Assembly (NCBI GenBank): GCA_032173965.1
Contig: CM063312.1
Location: 186,001-250,000 of the forward strand
Direction of reading: 5' to 3'
Length of the DNA stretch: 64,000 nucleotides
DNA from: Sitta carolinensis
Lineage: Eukaryota; Chordata; Aves; Passeriformes; Sittidae
The translations under genes were made by a program, and so were the position numbers. The notes under the pieces were generated by a model, which was given only the letters and a program-made list of their open reading frames with translations, did not search any database and was not told the DNA's origin. Position 1 is the first letter of the stretch; the number at the start of each line of letters is the position of its first letter. Below are positions 11,209-23,900 of this stretch, one piece after another.

Positions 11209-11714
11209 TGTCAGAATACAACCTGACACTCTGTGGCTCAGGGTGCTGGTAGCAGTCCAATCAAATGGTGGCTGCAGACCTTCTGGAGTGGCAGATGTGG
11301 TTCTGTTGAAGCAGTGATCCTGTAGAAAAATGTTGATTTCCTCGGAAGGTCCAGTGCTGGTGTAGATAGGTCTGGTCTCCCTCTGAGAATCCAGTGGCAA
11401 AGGCTGCCTTGGTGTTCCAATTCTCAAATTTTTATCCAGGTAGGAATGCTTGGCTCCTTCTCCTGAGTGGAGCACCTCCCAGTGGGATGATGTAATTTTT
11501 ATCAGTCCTGCAGGGAGACTCAATGGCCCATTAACAGAAGATATCTCTGTGCACTGAGGATGGGTCCTGGGAAAGATAAAGAAAACTGCCCCACTTGGTT
11601 TTTTAACAGCCGGCCCATTAACAGAGGATTGCCCCACACCCAGCCCTGCCCCAGTTCAACAGATGGTGACAGAATACAGACTGTTGGTTACACCTTGCAC
11701 TGCAACCCAAGACG
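11209..11714 (-). mobile_element. Solo LTR, minus strand
   Basis: Read on the minus strand this matches the LTR at 54205-54730. Shared features are a CTTGGGTTGCAG start, two TCTGTTAATGGGCC-type blocks, a GGATAAAA TATA-like box followed by GAATTGGAACACCAAGGCAG, and an end in CTGACA. The first base of the TG terminus appears mutated. No target duplication is visible and no internal retroviral sequence adjoins it, so it is an old solo LTR. Confidence 0.7.
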
Positions 11715-14700
11715 GCTGTGCACATGGACAGGATAATGAAAGACAGACAAGGAAGGAAACTTTATGGTTTAACTGGTGGGAGTTTGACCCTTCAGAGGAA
11801 CAATGGATTGGCCAATCCATGGGAAGCTGACCTGTGAAAGAGGAAGTACACATGGCGGAGCTGTTGCTGGCATGCAGGTGGCATCACAAGCCATTGCAAC
11901 CTCATCTCATGCACTGGCCAAGTGTGAGATGACATTGTAACTGGAAATACTCCACTCCAGGGGAGAAGACATCGGGCCTGGTTCTGGGGTGGAGGGTGAG
12001 AAGGACAAAATGCAGGGGATGCCCTGAAGGTCCTGCCTGTCCCCTCTCACCTGATGGAGCACCATGCTCCATCTCCTGCTGCTGCTCATCAGCTTTTCAC
12101 CAATCCAGAGGCTGGTATGTATTCTTTGCAACAGCAACTAATAAAATAAAACTTGCTTTGCAGTCACAAGAGTGTTTCAGAATTTTTGTGCAGGGGAGTC
12201 CTGCAGAATCGGGAACAGCCTGGAGTTTAGAAGAGCCAACTTGAGTATGCTCTGAAGCCAGCAGAGAGGGTTTCCATGGCAGGCATGCACAGAGGGCAAA
12301 GGAGCTTGGAATGCTGGAAGTTTTCAAGAAGAGCTTCCTGAAAGCACAGCAATGCTCCATCCCTACACAGGGATAGGAAGAGGGCAGAACCAGAGACCCT
12401 CAGGATCCTTAACAGGGAGCTTTGGGTGTGCCTAAGAGCAAAGGAAGCAGCAGCACAGTGGCCGAGACACGGACGCGCGACCGTGCCGGTGTCTGGAGCG
12501 CTGTCAGGCAGTGCTGGGATCCTGGGTGCAGTTCTGGTGCCCACAACTGAGCAATGGCAGCCCCTGCCTCAGAGCCAGTCAGAAACCCAACCAAGGGACA
12601 CCAGAGGGAGGGCACCCTTCCAGCCTCCCTTGGGCACAGCAGCAAAACAGCCCCTGCTGCTGCTGCTGCTTCCTCTTGAACCTGTGTTTGGGCTGTGCTG
12701 AGGGCAGAGCCAGCCAGGCTGTGCTCTGTGCTCCAAAGCCTGTTGGGAGCGGGCAGGAAAAGTGCTGTGTGCACAGTGGAAAGTCCTGGCAGGTGCTGGC
12801 AAGAGCATCCTGTGGGAACAGGGCTCTGCTCTCTGGCTGGGAACAGCCTGGCTTTGCTGCCGTGCCCGCAGGCAGCAGCTGGGGCAGGGGAAGAGGCAGC
12901 GGGCAGCTCGTGTTTGGAGAGGGCCTGGGGCTGCACATCTGAACCTCCCCCTGGGAACACACTGTGGGCAATGCCAGGTGGAGTGCCTGTCCTGAGAGGA
13001 ATAGAAGGAATTCAGCCATGCCAGGGCTTCTTAAGTGTGTCTTGCTGTTTCCCAGGAAAGCTGCACATTTGGGGCAATGCCTTTGTGGGAAAGGGGGCTT
13101 GCTTCCCAAGGCAAGTGCTTCCCAAGGAGCTCCCAGTGAGGTCGGTGCAAGTGTCCCCCTTTAGCTCTCTCTGGTCCCTTCAGTCCTTGAGGCGTGTTGA
13201 ACTTGTCAGAGGGGCAGGGAAAGGGAAAAGGCTGTGAAAAGCAGTGTCACAGCCACAGCTGCTCTGTGACCTGCAGAGATAAAATTGGCCCTAACAGACC
13301 CAACTGGACCAGCCCAGGATGTTAGAGACAGAAGTGAACAAGTTCCCAGGTTAGAGGCAGTCAGAGGTTGGATTCCAACTCACACAGGGGACCCTAGCCA
13401 ATGCCATTCAATCTGGAATGCAGACATCTAAATGGCCAGTGAGCTGGGTGGTGTTATACCTGAGCCAACCAAATGCTCAAGGGCAGGAATGTGGAAGCCC
13501 CTGTAAAGGGGGCACTCATCAATAAACTTTGTCTGTTGCTGCATGAACTCGGTGTGTTCTGTCGTGTGTCTCCAAAACAGCGACAGAGCAGGTTTGGCCT
13601 CCACCTGGAGCTGCAGAGACCACGCAGGCACCTGCAGCAGGGTGTGTTCCCCCCTTTGGACAGAGGTGTGAGCAGCAGCATCTGTGTGCAGCCCAGAGCC
13701 CCAGAGCTCTCTTGGAGAGCTGTGAACTCAAAGGCCTTGACACACACACTTTTCACATCTTACCTGCCTGCTGTGTTTCAACTCTTGGCAATGTGCATTT
13801 GCCTCTTGCTTGGGGGAAGCTGCTGTGGCCCAGAGGGCAGCCCAGAGCTGGGCTGTGTGGGCCAGGCAGCGTGGAGAGTCTTGGCTGATCTTGGTGTGTC
13901 CCTGGCCTCAGAAAACGCGTGCAAGGTTTGCCTCCCAAGGCATCCTGCTCATTGTCTCTTCCTGTGCATCTTGGAGTGAGCAAGGCAGGCATTTGTGGCA
14001 GCTGGGCATTATCAGGCCTTCAGATGGGGGCGTGTTGTGGAGCAAGGCCAGCTGAGGTGCCCTGAGAGGAGCCCAGTGCTCCCTGCTCCTCTCTGCTGAC
14101 ACGTGAGCGTTTGTCTGCTTTGGGGGTGTCCCTGGCTCTGTGAGGGGGGCTCCGTGCACACGAGACAGCCGCTCCTGTCCCGCTGGGTGCCAGCAGTGCC
14201 TGGCAGCACTCCTGCATCCACGTCAGCACGCTGGCCAGGAGAGGCCCTGCAAACCGAGGCAGCTGATTTTAAGCTTGTGCAGGTATGGACAGGTCAAGGC
14301 CAGTGGTGTTCCCTCAGGATACAGCAGTCCTGAGGGGTCTCCCTAATTCAAAGAAATCAACAGACGAATGCATCATCTGCCAAAAGTTCTTTTATTGAGC
14401 TGTCAGGAGGGCAGGGCTCTGCACCCCACCACAATGCTTCTCTGCCACATGTAAATTTCAGTGGGTTTATGTAGGAATTCTATCAAAAACACCATCCATC
14501 TTTACACTGCTAAGGTAATTCAAGAGGCAGGGTGTCAGAAATACATTGCAGCAGATTCCCATCTTTGAAGCTAATGGCCACACGCTGGCCAGGAGTGGCC
14601 TATGTGCCCTAAAGCAGCTCCTCTCCTCATCCCTTCCCTGCTCAGGGCTGATTCCACACTTGCCCTTAGCTCTTCTGCTACACTATATCTAAAGCTCTCT

Positions 14701-15149
14701 GTCAAGTCAAGCTCAGATCAAGTAAAGCCTGCCAGGTTTTGTTTCTGCTAACTGGTGCTAAGTACTTATTTTCTTAGGTGTGTACACAAGTACTTATCTG
14801 TGCTAAGTACTTGTTTACTTCTGGGAATTGCTTGTGCTTCCTTAAGTCAAACCAAGGCCTTGTTCCATTCACAGACACGCCTGAGGCTGCCCACTCCTTG
14901 TGGCACCAGTTGCTTTCCTGTGCACTGTTCTACCTCCCCTGAGAGTAAAGGGGGAGCTGCAGAAAGAGCTTGCCAGGCTGCTCTGCATCCTTCTCCAGCT
15001 GTCCTGGTTAAGTGCATGTCCTAGGGTGATGCTTGTATCCCCCTTCGTGTGTTCTGCTGTGCTGGATATTATGTTCTGTGCCTTCAACACTGGCTCTGAA
15101 GGGGGAATGTTTTGTTTTGGTTCTGTTTTCAGCCTGCTCCCCTCATGAC
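11715..15149. other. Repeat-rich non-coding DNA, no gene recognised
   Basis: Open frames of up to 180 codons exist on both strands but lack domains and overlap one another. A (CTG)n run occurs near 12656. A possible plus-strand solo LTR lies at about 13320-13579 (TGTTAG...AACA with AATAAAC near 13521). A reverse AATAAA lies near 14393, which might mark another LTR. Positions 13373-15193 have no counterpart in the second copy of this segment. Confidence 0.45.
13320..13579 (+). mobile_element. Possible solo LTR
   Basis: An AATAAA followed by CTTTGTCTGTTGCTGCATGA and a TCTGTCGTGTGTCTCC tail resembles the R-U5 end of avian LTRs, including the one ending at 1222. The termini are weak and no target duplication was found. 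Confidence 0.3.
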
Positions 15150-15637
15150 TGGCAGGACACAGAGATGGGGCAGTACATAATGCAGCTTCAGGGGTTTTTG
15201 CTGGGTTCTTTTTGCTTTGCTCTTGCTCTGGCTTCTGCTTTTGCTCCTGCTCTGCTCTTGCTTTTTCTTCTTTTCCTTTTTCTTCGAATTACTTGAACCT
15301 GCTTTGGACTGGGACCTGAGAAACCCCAAGAGTTTGCACCTTGTGGCCTGCAGCAGCCATGCCCAGCACTGGAGGGACTGACAACAGAGTGACCACCCAC
15401 AAGAAAGACTTTCTGAATTTGTCATTTTTTTCAGAGCAGTGAAAGAGTGTTGTCATCTGGTATAGTTCATTTTGTGTGCTGGGGGCTGCTGTGCCTGTTA
15501 AATAAGCAGGTTCTTTCCACGTCTCTCCGAGGAATCCTTCCCAAACCTGCTGGGGGAGGGGCCGTGTGGGTTTGCTTTCTCTAGGGGTTCCCTTTTGGAG
15601 GTTTCCTCCCAAATTTGTCCTAAACCAGGACAAGTTT
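15150..15637 (+). repeat. Dispersed repeat module, copy 2
   Basis: A diverged relative of 10655-11180, with the same GTTAAATAAGC, GGGGGAGGGGCCGT and GGTTTCCTCCCAAATTTGTCC landmarks. Here it runs directly into a 75-bp tandem array instead of an LTR. A clean near-identical copy lies at 40931-41376. Confidence 0.55.
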
Positions 15638-16115
15638 CCATTCCACCACAGTGGTCTCTTGGATTCCAGGAGGCCCCTCTTTGTAACAATTCAGATTTTG
15701 TTCCTAGAGTTTCAATGCATCACAGTGGTGTCCTTGGTTCCATCAGGCTCAGGTTTGGCACAACTCAGCCTTGGTTCCATGTGATTCCATTCCATCCCCA
15801 TAGGCTCTTGGATTCCATGAGGCCCTGCTGGGTCACACTGGAGCCTTGGTGCCATGTTTTCCCATGGGGTCACCATGGTCTGCAGCTTTCCATGAGGCCC
15901 CTGTGTAGAACAGTGGACACTTGCTTCCATGAGTTTCCATTCCATCAGGATGATCTCTTGCATTCCATGAGGCCCTGCTGGGTCACTCTGGAGCCTTTGT
16001 TCCATGTGTTCCCATTGTGACACAATGGTCTCCAGTGCTCTATGAGGCTGCACCGTGAAACTGTGGACACTTGGTCCCATGAGATTCCATGTTGTCACTG
16101 ACAGGAAACTCCATA
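15638..16115. repeat. 75-bp tandem array, about 6 units
   Basis: Each unit runs from GTTTCCATTCCAT through CTTGGATTCCATGAGGCC and GGGTCACACTGGAGCC to TTCCATGT. The spacing is 75 bases with substitutions, and each unit is itself a diverged dimer of about 37 bases. The open frames here follow from a period divisible by three. Confidence 0.8.
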
Positions 16116-16847
16116 AACACCAGAGGTTTATGTGCAAAAAGGAGACAGAGGAGTCCTTCACCTTCATTTGAATAAAGGGAGAGTGTTCACCAGGGCACAC
16201 ACAAATGTGGGTTTTTCTCTCTCGAGGTCTCAGAGGGCTCAGACTCCTTTAATCCTAAACTCCCATCCCCATGTTGCCCTCTTCCTTTCCCCACTGGCCG
16301 AGGGACCAGGAAGGTACAGCCTTCCAATCCACCTACCCCCTATCCCCCCTTGACCCTGGCATTTCCCCCACAGTTCAGAAGTTCAGGCTTGTGCAGACCC
16401 TGCTCTGTGTCAGGAGCCAAGCTGTCTGGGCCCGGGAACAAACCTGCTGCCCAAAGTCAGCAGAAACCTCACAACCCATTTCAAAGCCCTTAACACCCAT
16501 CCCTCCACCCATCCAATTCTTTGGAAAGACATCAGCACACATCTTTCCTCTCACATTGATGTTTCCTGTGCTACTGACAGCCTTTCAAACCCAGCCTTGG
16601 GCCTGCCCTCTCTGCTGTTGCAGTTCCATGGGCAGAGGTTGTTGTCTCTTGCCCCTTCCCATGGGCAGGCTGCTGTTCAGCCATCTCCAGCACAGCAGGG
16701 CCCCAGCCCACGGCACTGGCACCTGGCAACACAAAATCCATCACTCCAAATGGCCCCCCTTCCTCCTCCTCCTCCTCCTTCCCAGGCATTTGGCCCTGCC
16801 AGTGGGGTTTGCTGCTGGCTGCTGCAGGAAAACGGAGAGCCCTGTGA

Positions 16848-17275
16848 CACTGTGGGGCACATGGAACCAAAGGGCCAAGGTGGCACCGTGGGGCCCCACA
16901 GAGCCAAGGACACCACTGGGACACTGCAGGGCCTCGTGCAACCAAATCTCCATTGTGACACTGGGGAACCTCCCAGAGCCCAGGAAACTCCTGGGACACT
17001 GTGGGGCCCATGGAACCAAGGATTCCATTGTGACACTGAGGATCCTCATGGAACCAAGAGACCCTGGTGACACTTGGGGACTGAGGAGACCATTGCTGAG
17101 ACTATGGAACCTTAAGAAACAAAAATTCATGTCGACTCATGGAGCAAAGGCCTCATGGAACCAAAAAGTTCATTTGGACACCATGGGGCCCCCTGGAACC
17201 AAATCCCCATTGTGACACTACAGAACCTCCCAGAAGCAAGAGTCCATGGTGACACAACAAGGCCTCGAGGAATCA
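16848..17275. repeat. 37-bp tandem array, inverted relative to 15638-16115
   Basis: About eleven diverged units of roughly 37 bases with the core GACACTGTGGGGCCCATGGA followed by ACCAA. The core is the reverse complement of the array at 15638-16115, so the two arrays form an inverted pair around about 730 bases of other DNA. Units are less regular than in the partner. Confidence 0.75.
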
Positions 17276-17940
17276 AGGAATGCAAAGGTCTAAACATTCC
17301 TTGCATGGTTCTGCCTTGCGGATGAGGAACCTGCCTGGTGGCAGCTTGTGCTTGGCACACACTTGAAAAGGGTTCCTGTTTTCAATGGTGAAATTCAGGA
17401 GTTTTAGATTGCTTCAAAAAGTAGTAACAGAGGAAACTCTCCCCTTGGCTGTGTGCAGCCAGTTCTCCAAGCAAAGCAGGTGCCAGGTGAGTGAGGATAG
17501 ACAGGATGGGGTTAAGCAATGTGAGCAAGGTTTTCCACACAAGGTCAGACCTCAAGGCATAGCTTCACTGAGCAGACCAGAGCTCCTTAGATGAGACCCT
17601 GGATCAATATCAACCACAGAATGTTGCAATCACTTGTGCTCTAAACAGAACAGTAATAAAATACACCCTTGAAAATAGGAATGTGTATTTTTAGAAACTC
17701 TTGGAAATATTTCTCCATAACTGGGTTGAAAACCTTCCTCAAGAACTTTACCAGACCAAAGGGAAATCGAGGCAGAACCATGGATTGCCAAGAAACTCCT
17801 CAAGAATTCAGTCATAACTGAGCCCCAAAGTTTCTAACACCATTCATTTGTCCCACTGAGGAATAGGACAGAGGAAATGACTAAAATTAATCATAGGATG
17901 CACTTGTAAATCTTCCTCCTTAGGAGAACTCCTTTCTTAG
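17276..17940. other. Non-coding end of segment A, first copy
   Basis: No gene is recognised. It is nearly identical to 43016-43672. It ends abruptly at about 17940, where the sequence jumps into the middle of an LTR and quality collapses. Confidence 0.6.
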
Positions 17941-20900
17941 TTTCAGGTCATTTTTTTTTTCTACATTTTGCAAATCCTTTTTAGATCCGGTTTTTTGGGT
18001 TTTTCTACATTCATCGAACCCTTTCTTATATCATGTTTTATCTACAAAGTCGTTAGTCCTGTTCCAAGACAGTGGGGTTGGTTACTTATTAAAACCCTTA
18101 AACTACAAACACCACAAAAGGGTTTCTAAAAAGCATCGATTTGGGCCCATTCAAACCCTTTAAAAATTTCCCTACTATTTTAAATTTTTTTCATTTTTTT
18201 TTAAACCATTTTTTCCCCCCTTTTGAGCACCCTTTCATTTTTTCCCAAGGATCTCAACTCTAAATTTTTTTCCTTTGGAACCGGGTTTGTTTTAAACCTT
18301 TTAACACCCTTCATGCTGCAGTGGAGGGGTTCAGTCCATTTCCTCGGGCCCAAAAATCGTTTTTCCACCCACCGACGAGTCTGTCGTTTTTTTTCCTTTG
18401 TGATGATCCTTAAGCCACTTGTATGCCCCCCCAAATTGTTAATAACAATATCGGGAATAAGTAGTACGTTTTGTATTAAGATAAATTTCCAAACCAAAAC
18501 CTAACCCCCTTTATTTTAAACAAAGCTCCAAACCCAAAATTTGTTTTCCTGCCTCTTTTTAATTTCTTTGGGTTTTAATTTTCCCAACGGGACTTTAATT
18601 GAGAGAAATTTTTTTCCTACTTCAACTGAAACCCTTTTGGAATTTTGGATACAACAGTTTTAAATTTTGGGTTTTACTTAAATATCTACAGACTCCATTT
18701 TTTTTTCCCGTAGAAGCATGTCTAGGGTCATTCTGTTTTGTGGGGTCATTCTGATTCCCCCAAAAAACCCCTTTTTTGGGAAAAAAAAATTGAAAAAAAA
18801 TTTAAAAAAAAAAAAAAAAAATTTTTTCCTTTAAAACCCCTTCCCTTGGGGGCGCTCCCAAATTTTTTTCCCCGGTTTGCCCTAGAAATTTAAAAACGCA
18901 TTTCTTTGTTTTAAAAGTTGATAAAAGGGGGGAATAAGGATTCTAATACCCCCCAAAATTTTTTACCCACTGTCGGGTTCATGCCCATTAAATTTTCTTG
19001 GGTTTATGTCTCTCTTAGCCTTATGATTTGGGTTTTTTTTAATTTTGACTTCTTCCAAAAGGGGACATAATGTGGGAACTTCCAGAGTAATTTGTGAAAA
19101 CCTGGACCATCTAAAGAAAGATGGGTGGCCATTGCCGTGTCCCAAAACCCACACAATTTCCGGGACCCTAATTGTACTATTTTTTAAAATTTTAAGGCAA
19201 TTCCCTCTTCTTTCAAATTTTTTACTTTTCTGATAGAAATAATTAAAACTTTCTGCCTCGTTTCCTCCCTTTCAGTAAAAATTTTTACAGGAACAAAATT
19301 TGTTTTCTGTTTTCTGATATCACATGTAAAAAACCTGTTTTTGAAATTTTTCCTTTTTTTCATGGTTTTTCTTATTTCTTTTTGGCCATCCCTTTTGCCA
19401 GTCCCATTTGCAAATAATTTTGATTTCCCCTCTCCGCTCCACTGCAAAAACCAATTTACTTTACCTAGTAACATATTTTTCTAAAAAAAAGGCAAAATCC
19501 CCAATTTTTTTTCCAAAAACCCTTAACTCAGTTTTTTGTGTTTGATTTTGGCACTCAAGTTTTTGGGTACAAATTTTTTACAAATTCTTTTTTTTTGCGG
19601 AGGTAAAAACACCACCCCAAAATTTAAATTTTGAACCAACCCCCCAAAGCCGCTCCCAAACACCTTTTTCCTAGGATTTTGGGTTAAAAAATCGTCCCCC
19701 CCCACCCCTTTGGCACTGCCAACATTTGTGAAACTCTGGTGTATGTGAATTTTCCCTTTTTGATCCCCTTTTTTTTAGTTTTTCCCTCTTTTTTCTGCCC
19801 AGCACATGGTAAAAATCTTTTGCTGTTTGGGGGAATGGGAAAAAGGGTTTTAAAAAATTTCCCCCCCAGGGGTTTGGTTCCCCCTGCACCGGGGGTTAAG
19901 GGAAACAAGCTGTTTTTTTGAAGTATTCTGGCCCTTCCAAAGTCCTGATTAATCCAACTATTTTTTTTTCCTTTTTCAGGACCCCTTTAAAGGCCATTTT
20001 TGTACTATTTCTTTTCATAATTTTTTTTAAAGGGCTGTGTCAATTTTCTGTTTTTTCCATGGTTAAGGGCTTTAAAGGTGGGGTTTTTGTGTTTTGTTGT
20101 TTTTTTCCCAAAGAACTATTCCCATTTTATCTGGGTATAACAAGCTATTTTGAATTCTTACAAAACCATTTGTAAAAAACCCTTTTTCCCTTTCTTGTTA
20201 CCTTTTCCATCGAAAGGGTATTTTTTTCCCTTTGGTATCCTTTTTCCAAACCATAACAAAAAACCGTTTTTCCCCCGATGACGTTCCCCTTTTTCCAGAT
20301 TTTTTCTATTTTTTCGACTTCTTTTTTTCGGGTCCAGGGTGAACAAACAATTTAAAAGGGCACCCAAAACCCCCTTTCTAAAAACACTAACGGGCTTCTC
20401 GAAACAGAAAAAATGTACAAAACCCATTGGGGAAAACCTTTTTTCATTGAAAACCATAACAAATAATCAAAAAGGCTACTTTGCCCAAAAATCATTTTGG
20501 TGGGAAACCCCGCTTAACTTCCCATTGTTCGGGGCCCTTTCTTGATCCTGGTGTGATGAATCCAGGTTCGACCCCCTGAAAATTTTTGGAGGGCGTGAAG
20601 GTCGCGGGACACCGGGTGTGGACCTTTCCATATTCTCTCATGGTCTTTAAACCATTTTTTTACATACCCTGTCTCCGGGGCGGGATTTTGTAAACCGGGT
20701 TTTCTCCAGGGGTAATGGACGATTCCACTGAAAGGGTTCCCTTTAAAGCAGTAAAAAATTTTTTTTTAAAGAAAATAACAAATTAAAAACCCAAATTGAT
20801 CTCCCTGAAATGGGGTTTTCCCTTTTAGTACATACATAAAGGGCTTCCCAATTCGAATCCGTATGGATTTAAAACTCCTAATTTTTCTGGGTTTTAAACC

Positions 20901-23900
20901 TAATCCTCAGAATCCCAAAGGTAAAGCTTGGGGCCCAAATTTGTATTTTTGCTTCTTACAAATTTTTTTAATTTTGGCCCTTTTTAAGTCTGATTCACCT
21001 TTCTACTTGACCACTTGATTGGGGCCTCCATGGGGTATTAAACCCCAGGATAATCTAGATTTTGGCCACATGTTGTACAATTCCGGCTACGAAGTAGTCC
21101 TCTATCGAGATATCCCCAAAAGGGGCCCCCCAAAAACCAAATCACCTCCTTAGGGGGGTTTTTAACTACTTCCTTACCCCGGGTTTTTTTCCCCCCAAGG
21201 GGAAATGCCTCGGCCATCCTGAAAATGCACACATAAACTAAAAGATACTTGTACCCTTGTCCCCTTAAAATTTTCAAAAAAAACCTTTTTTGCCAATATT
21301 TTCCTGTTCTGGCCCCCACCTTTTTTTTTCCAAATTGGGGATCTTTTTTTTCTTACTTTTGGGGGTTTAATTTTTCAGACAATTGGCACAGGGCCCTTCA
21401 CCCCCTTTGCAAAGGGTTTTAACCCATCTGTTTGGGAAAAAAGTCTTTTTTTAAAAAATTTTACCAATGCCTCTGCCCCCCCAATGGCATTTTTTTATGC
21501 TCTTTTTCCAAATTTTTGTTTTTATCACTTTTGGGGGAACTACCCCCTTGCCCCGTATGGTTTCATACCATCCCTGGAATTTTTTTCGACCCCAAGAAAG
21601 GTTGCTAAATTTCTCATCATCGCTGAGTATTTTGGGTCTTCAGTCATGTGTGAACCCCCTGGGGTTACCTTAAAATTGGGATTAGTGGGCCCTTTTTAGT
21701 CCATATTTTAGTTTCCCCCCTCCCTGCAAAATGCATCTCCAGGCGGTTTTTCCTTTAAACCTTTTTCCCCTTTCCCTTTTTTGAGCCAAAAATGCATAAC
21801 AGCAACTTTAGCAGGGTTGTGTACTGGGAAAACCCCAAAAAGGTTAAATTTTTTTTCCCCGGTTTTTTAAATTTTAAGTTCCCTGGGAACTCCAAAACCC
21901 TCCTCTTTCCAAAGGGGTCCATGGATATGGATTAAAACCAAAACATATTTAGAATCAGTCCAAAGTTTTTCCCTTTTCCTGTACTGAGAGTCAAGGGTCT
22001 GACCAAAAGGGAATAACTTCCCGCCTTTTGTGCAGACGTTCCGGGGTTAGAGCTTTTGCTTCAAACACTCCTTCCAAAGTGACTACTGCGTAAACCCCCC
22101 TTTCCCCGGTTTTCCCTTTTCTACATACTGGGTCCATCTTAAAACCAAATTTCCCCCTCCGGGTTTTCTAGGGGGAACCCTCCTTTAATCAATGCGACTT
22201 CATTTTACCTGCTCAATTGTTTTTACGCAGTCATACAGTTCTCCTCCTTTTGTTTTGCTGCGAAGAAATTCTGCTGATTGATACATTAGCCCTCTTTTTA
22301 AAACCCAAAGTCTCCTGTTTCCTCAGGGCCCGCTTGATACTGTAGCATCCCGCTGGGTGATAACCATTTACCCCCCTTTTGTTCCGGAAAAAAAAAAGGG
22401 CCCGTACCATAAAGGGGGACAAATACTTCAAACTTCTTCCCCCCGTTTTCAAATTTTCCCGGCTTTCCCGAAACAGGGTCACGTGGCCCAAAACGGGCCC
22501 CAAGCATGGCGGGCCCTCCACACTAACGGGATCTAACTGCTTGGAAAAAAATTTTCCCAACCGGCCCCCCGTTTCCAGGGTCCTAGCCTCTGTGTAGGAA
22601 ATCCAAAAGCTAACCTCTGTCCCTTTTTAAATTTCCCTACAAAATTTAAAAACCTTACCTAAATCCGGCAAACCAAAACGGGGGTTCTTTCCAAAAGCCT
22701 TTTTTTAAATCTGGAATCGTTCTTCCCTTGCTGATTCCACTCCAATGGGGGGTTCTTTCAAAGCTTCATATAATGGATTTGCTAAAAGTCAAAAAATTTT
22801 AAAATCCCCCAAGCGCATCACCCCCCATTCCCCCGAAAGGATCCCTTTAAATTTTTGATATTCCTTGGTAAGGGAAACAAAAAAATTTCTTCTATTCTGT
22901 GAACCCCAAACCCTCTCGCCTTGAGTAATTTTACACCCAAAGGGAAATTAAAACTTTCTTTTACCAATTTTAGCTTTTTTTTTCCCCCTTTTAACCCGAT
23001 TCCCCCGGGGTTTTCCCAGCATGTTTTTTTCAAAGCAATGGTTAATTTCAGGGAAACCCTTTTCTCTCTTCTTTTGGGGTAGGGGAATTCATCTACATAC
23101 TGTAAAAAAGGGGAAGAAAAAAGGGGAAGCTTTTTCCTGGTCTATCTTCCCTTCCCCAGTTCTTTTTTGCCAAAAGGTTCCCCCCAAAATTGTGGGCTAT
23201 TTTTTGAATCCTTGCGGCAACCGTGTTTCCCAAATAAATTGTCTTTTCCTTTCCCGAATCCGGGGGTTTTTCCCCCCAAAAAAACAAATATTTTCTGCTT
23301 TTTTTCCAATGCCAAAAAAGGGTCAGAAAAGGCATCTTTCAAATCAATCCCCTGTAAACCCCCTTTAAAAATTTTCCCCATACAAGTTAGCAAAGGAAAA
23401 ATGGGTTTGGGCCCCTACAGGAAGTAATCCTTTTCTATGTTTTTAAGGGGCCCCTTTAAAACCTGCACTAGTCTGTACTTACCATTTTGGGGTTTTTGAA
23501 CTGGGAAAAATAGGGGAAATTTTTTCTGATTTACAATTTCCCCGCAAAAAATTCCCCCGGGGGGAAAAATGAGGATTTAAAGTGCTTTCCCCCTTTTTTT
23601 AGCTTCTAGTTTATTGGATAATTTTTTAAAATTAAAAAACCCTACCGGGGGTGCTTTTTTTTCCCCAGTTTTACTACAAACCCGGCTGGGCAGCCTTTGA
23701 TTTCCAGGGATTTTCCACTTCCCATACCCATGGCACAACTTTCTTTTTTCGATTTCTTTCGGAATTGGAGCTGGATCTTTAAATTTTTTTACTAAAATAT
23801 TTTTTTTTCTATTTTTATTTTCAGGTATTTTTTATTTTTAAAAATCTTTTTCCCTTTTTTAAATATGATTTTTTTCATTTAGCAAGGGGCAATAAAAACC

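Noticed and set aside
14340..14760. Possible minus-strand solo LTR
   Set aside because: Only a reverse AATAAA near 14393 supports it; no termini or target duplication could be found.
15712..16200. A 162-codon minus-strand frame, repeated identically in style at 41451-41939
   Set aside because: It is the translation of the 75-bp tandem array, whose period is a multiple of three.
18780..18840. Long A and T runs that might look like a poly-A tail of a retrocopy
   Set aside because: The clean counterpart (about 44657-44700) has no such run; it is a consensus error.
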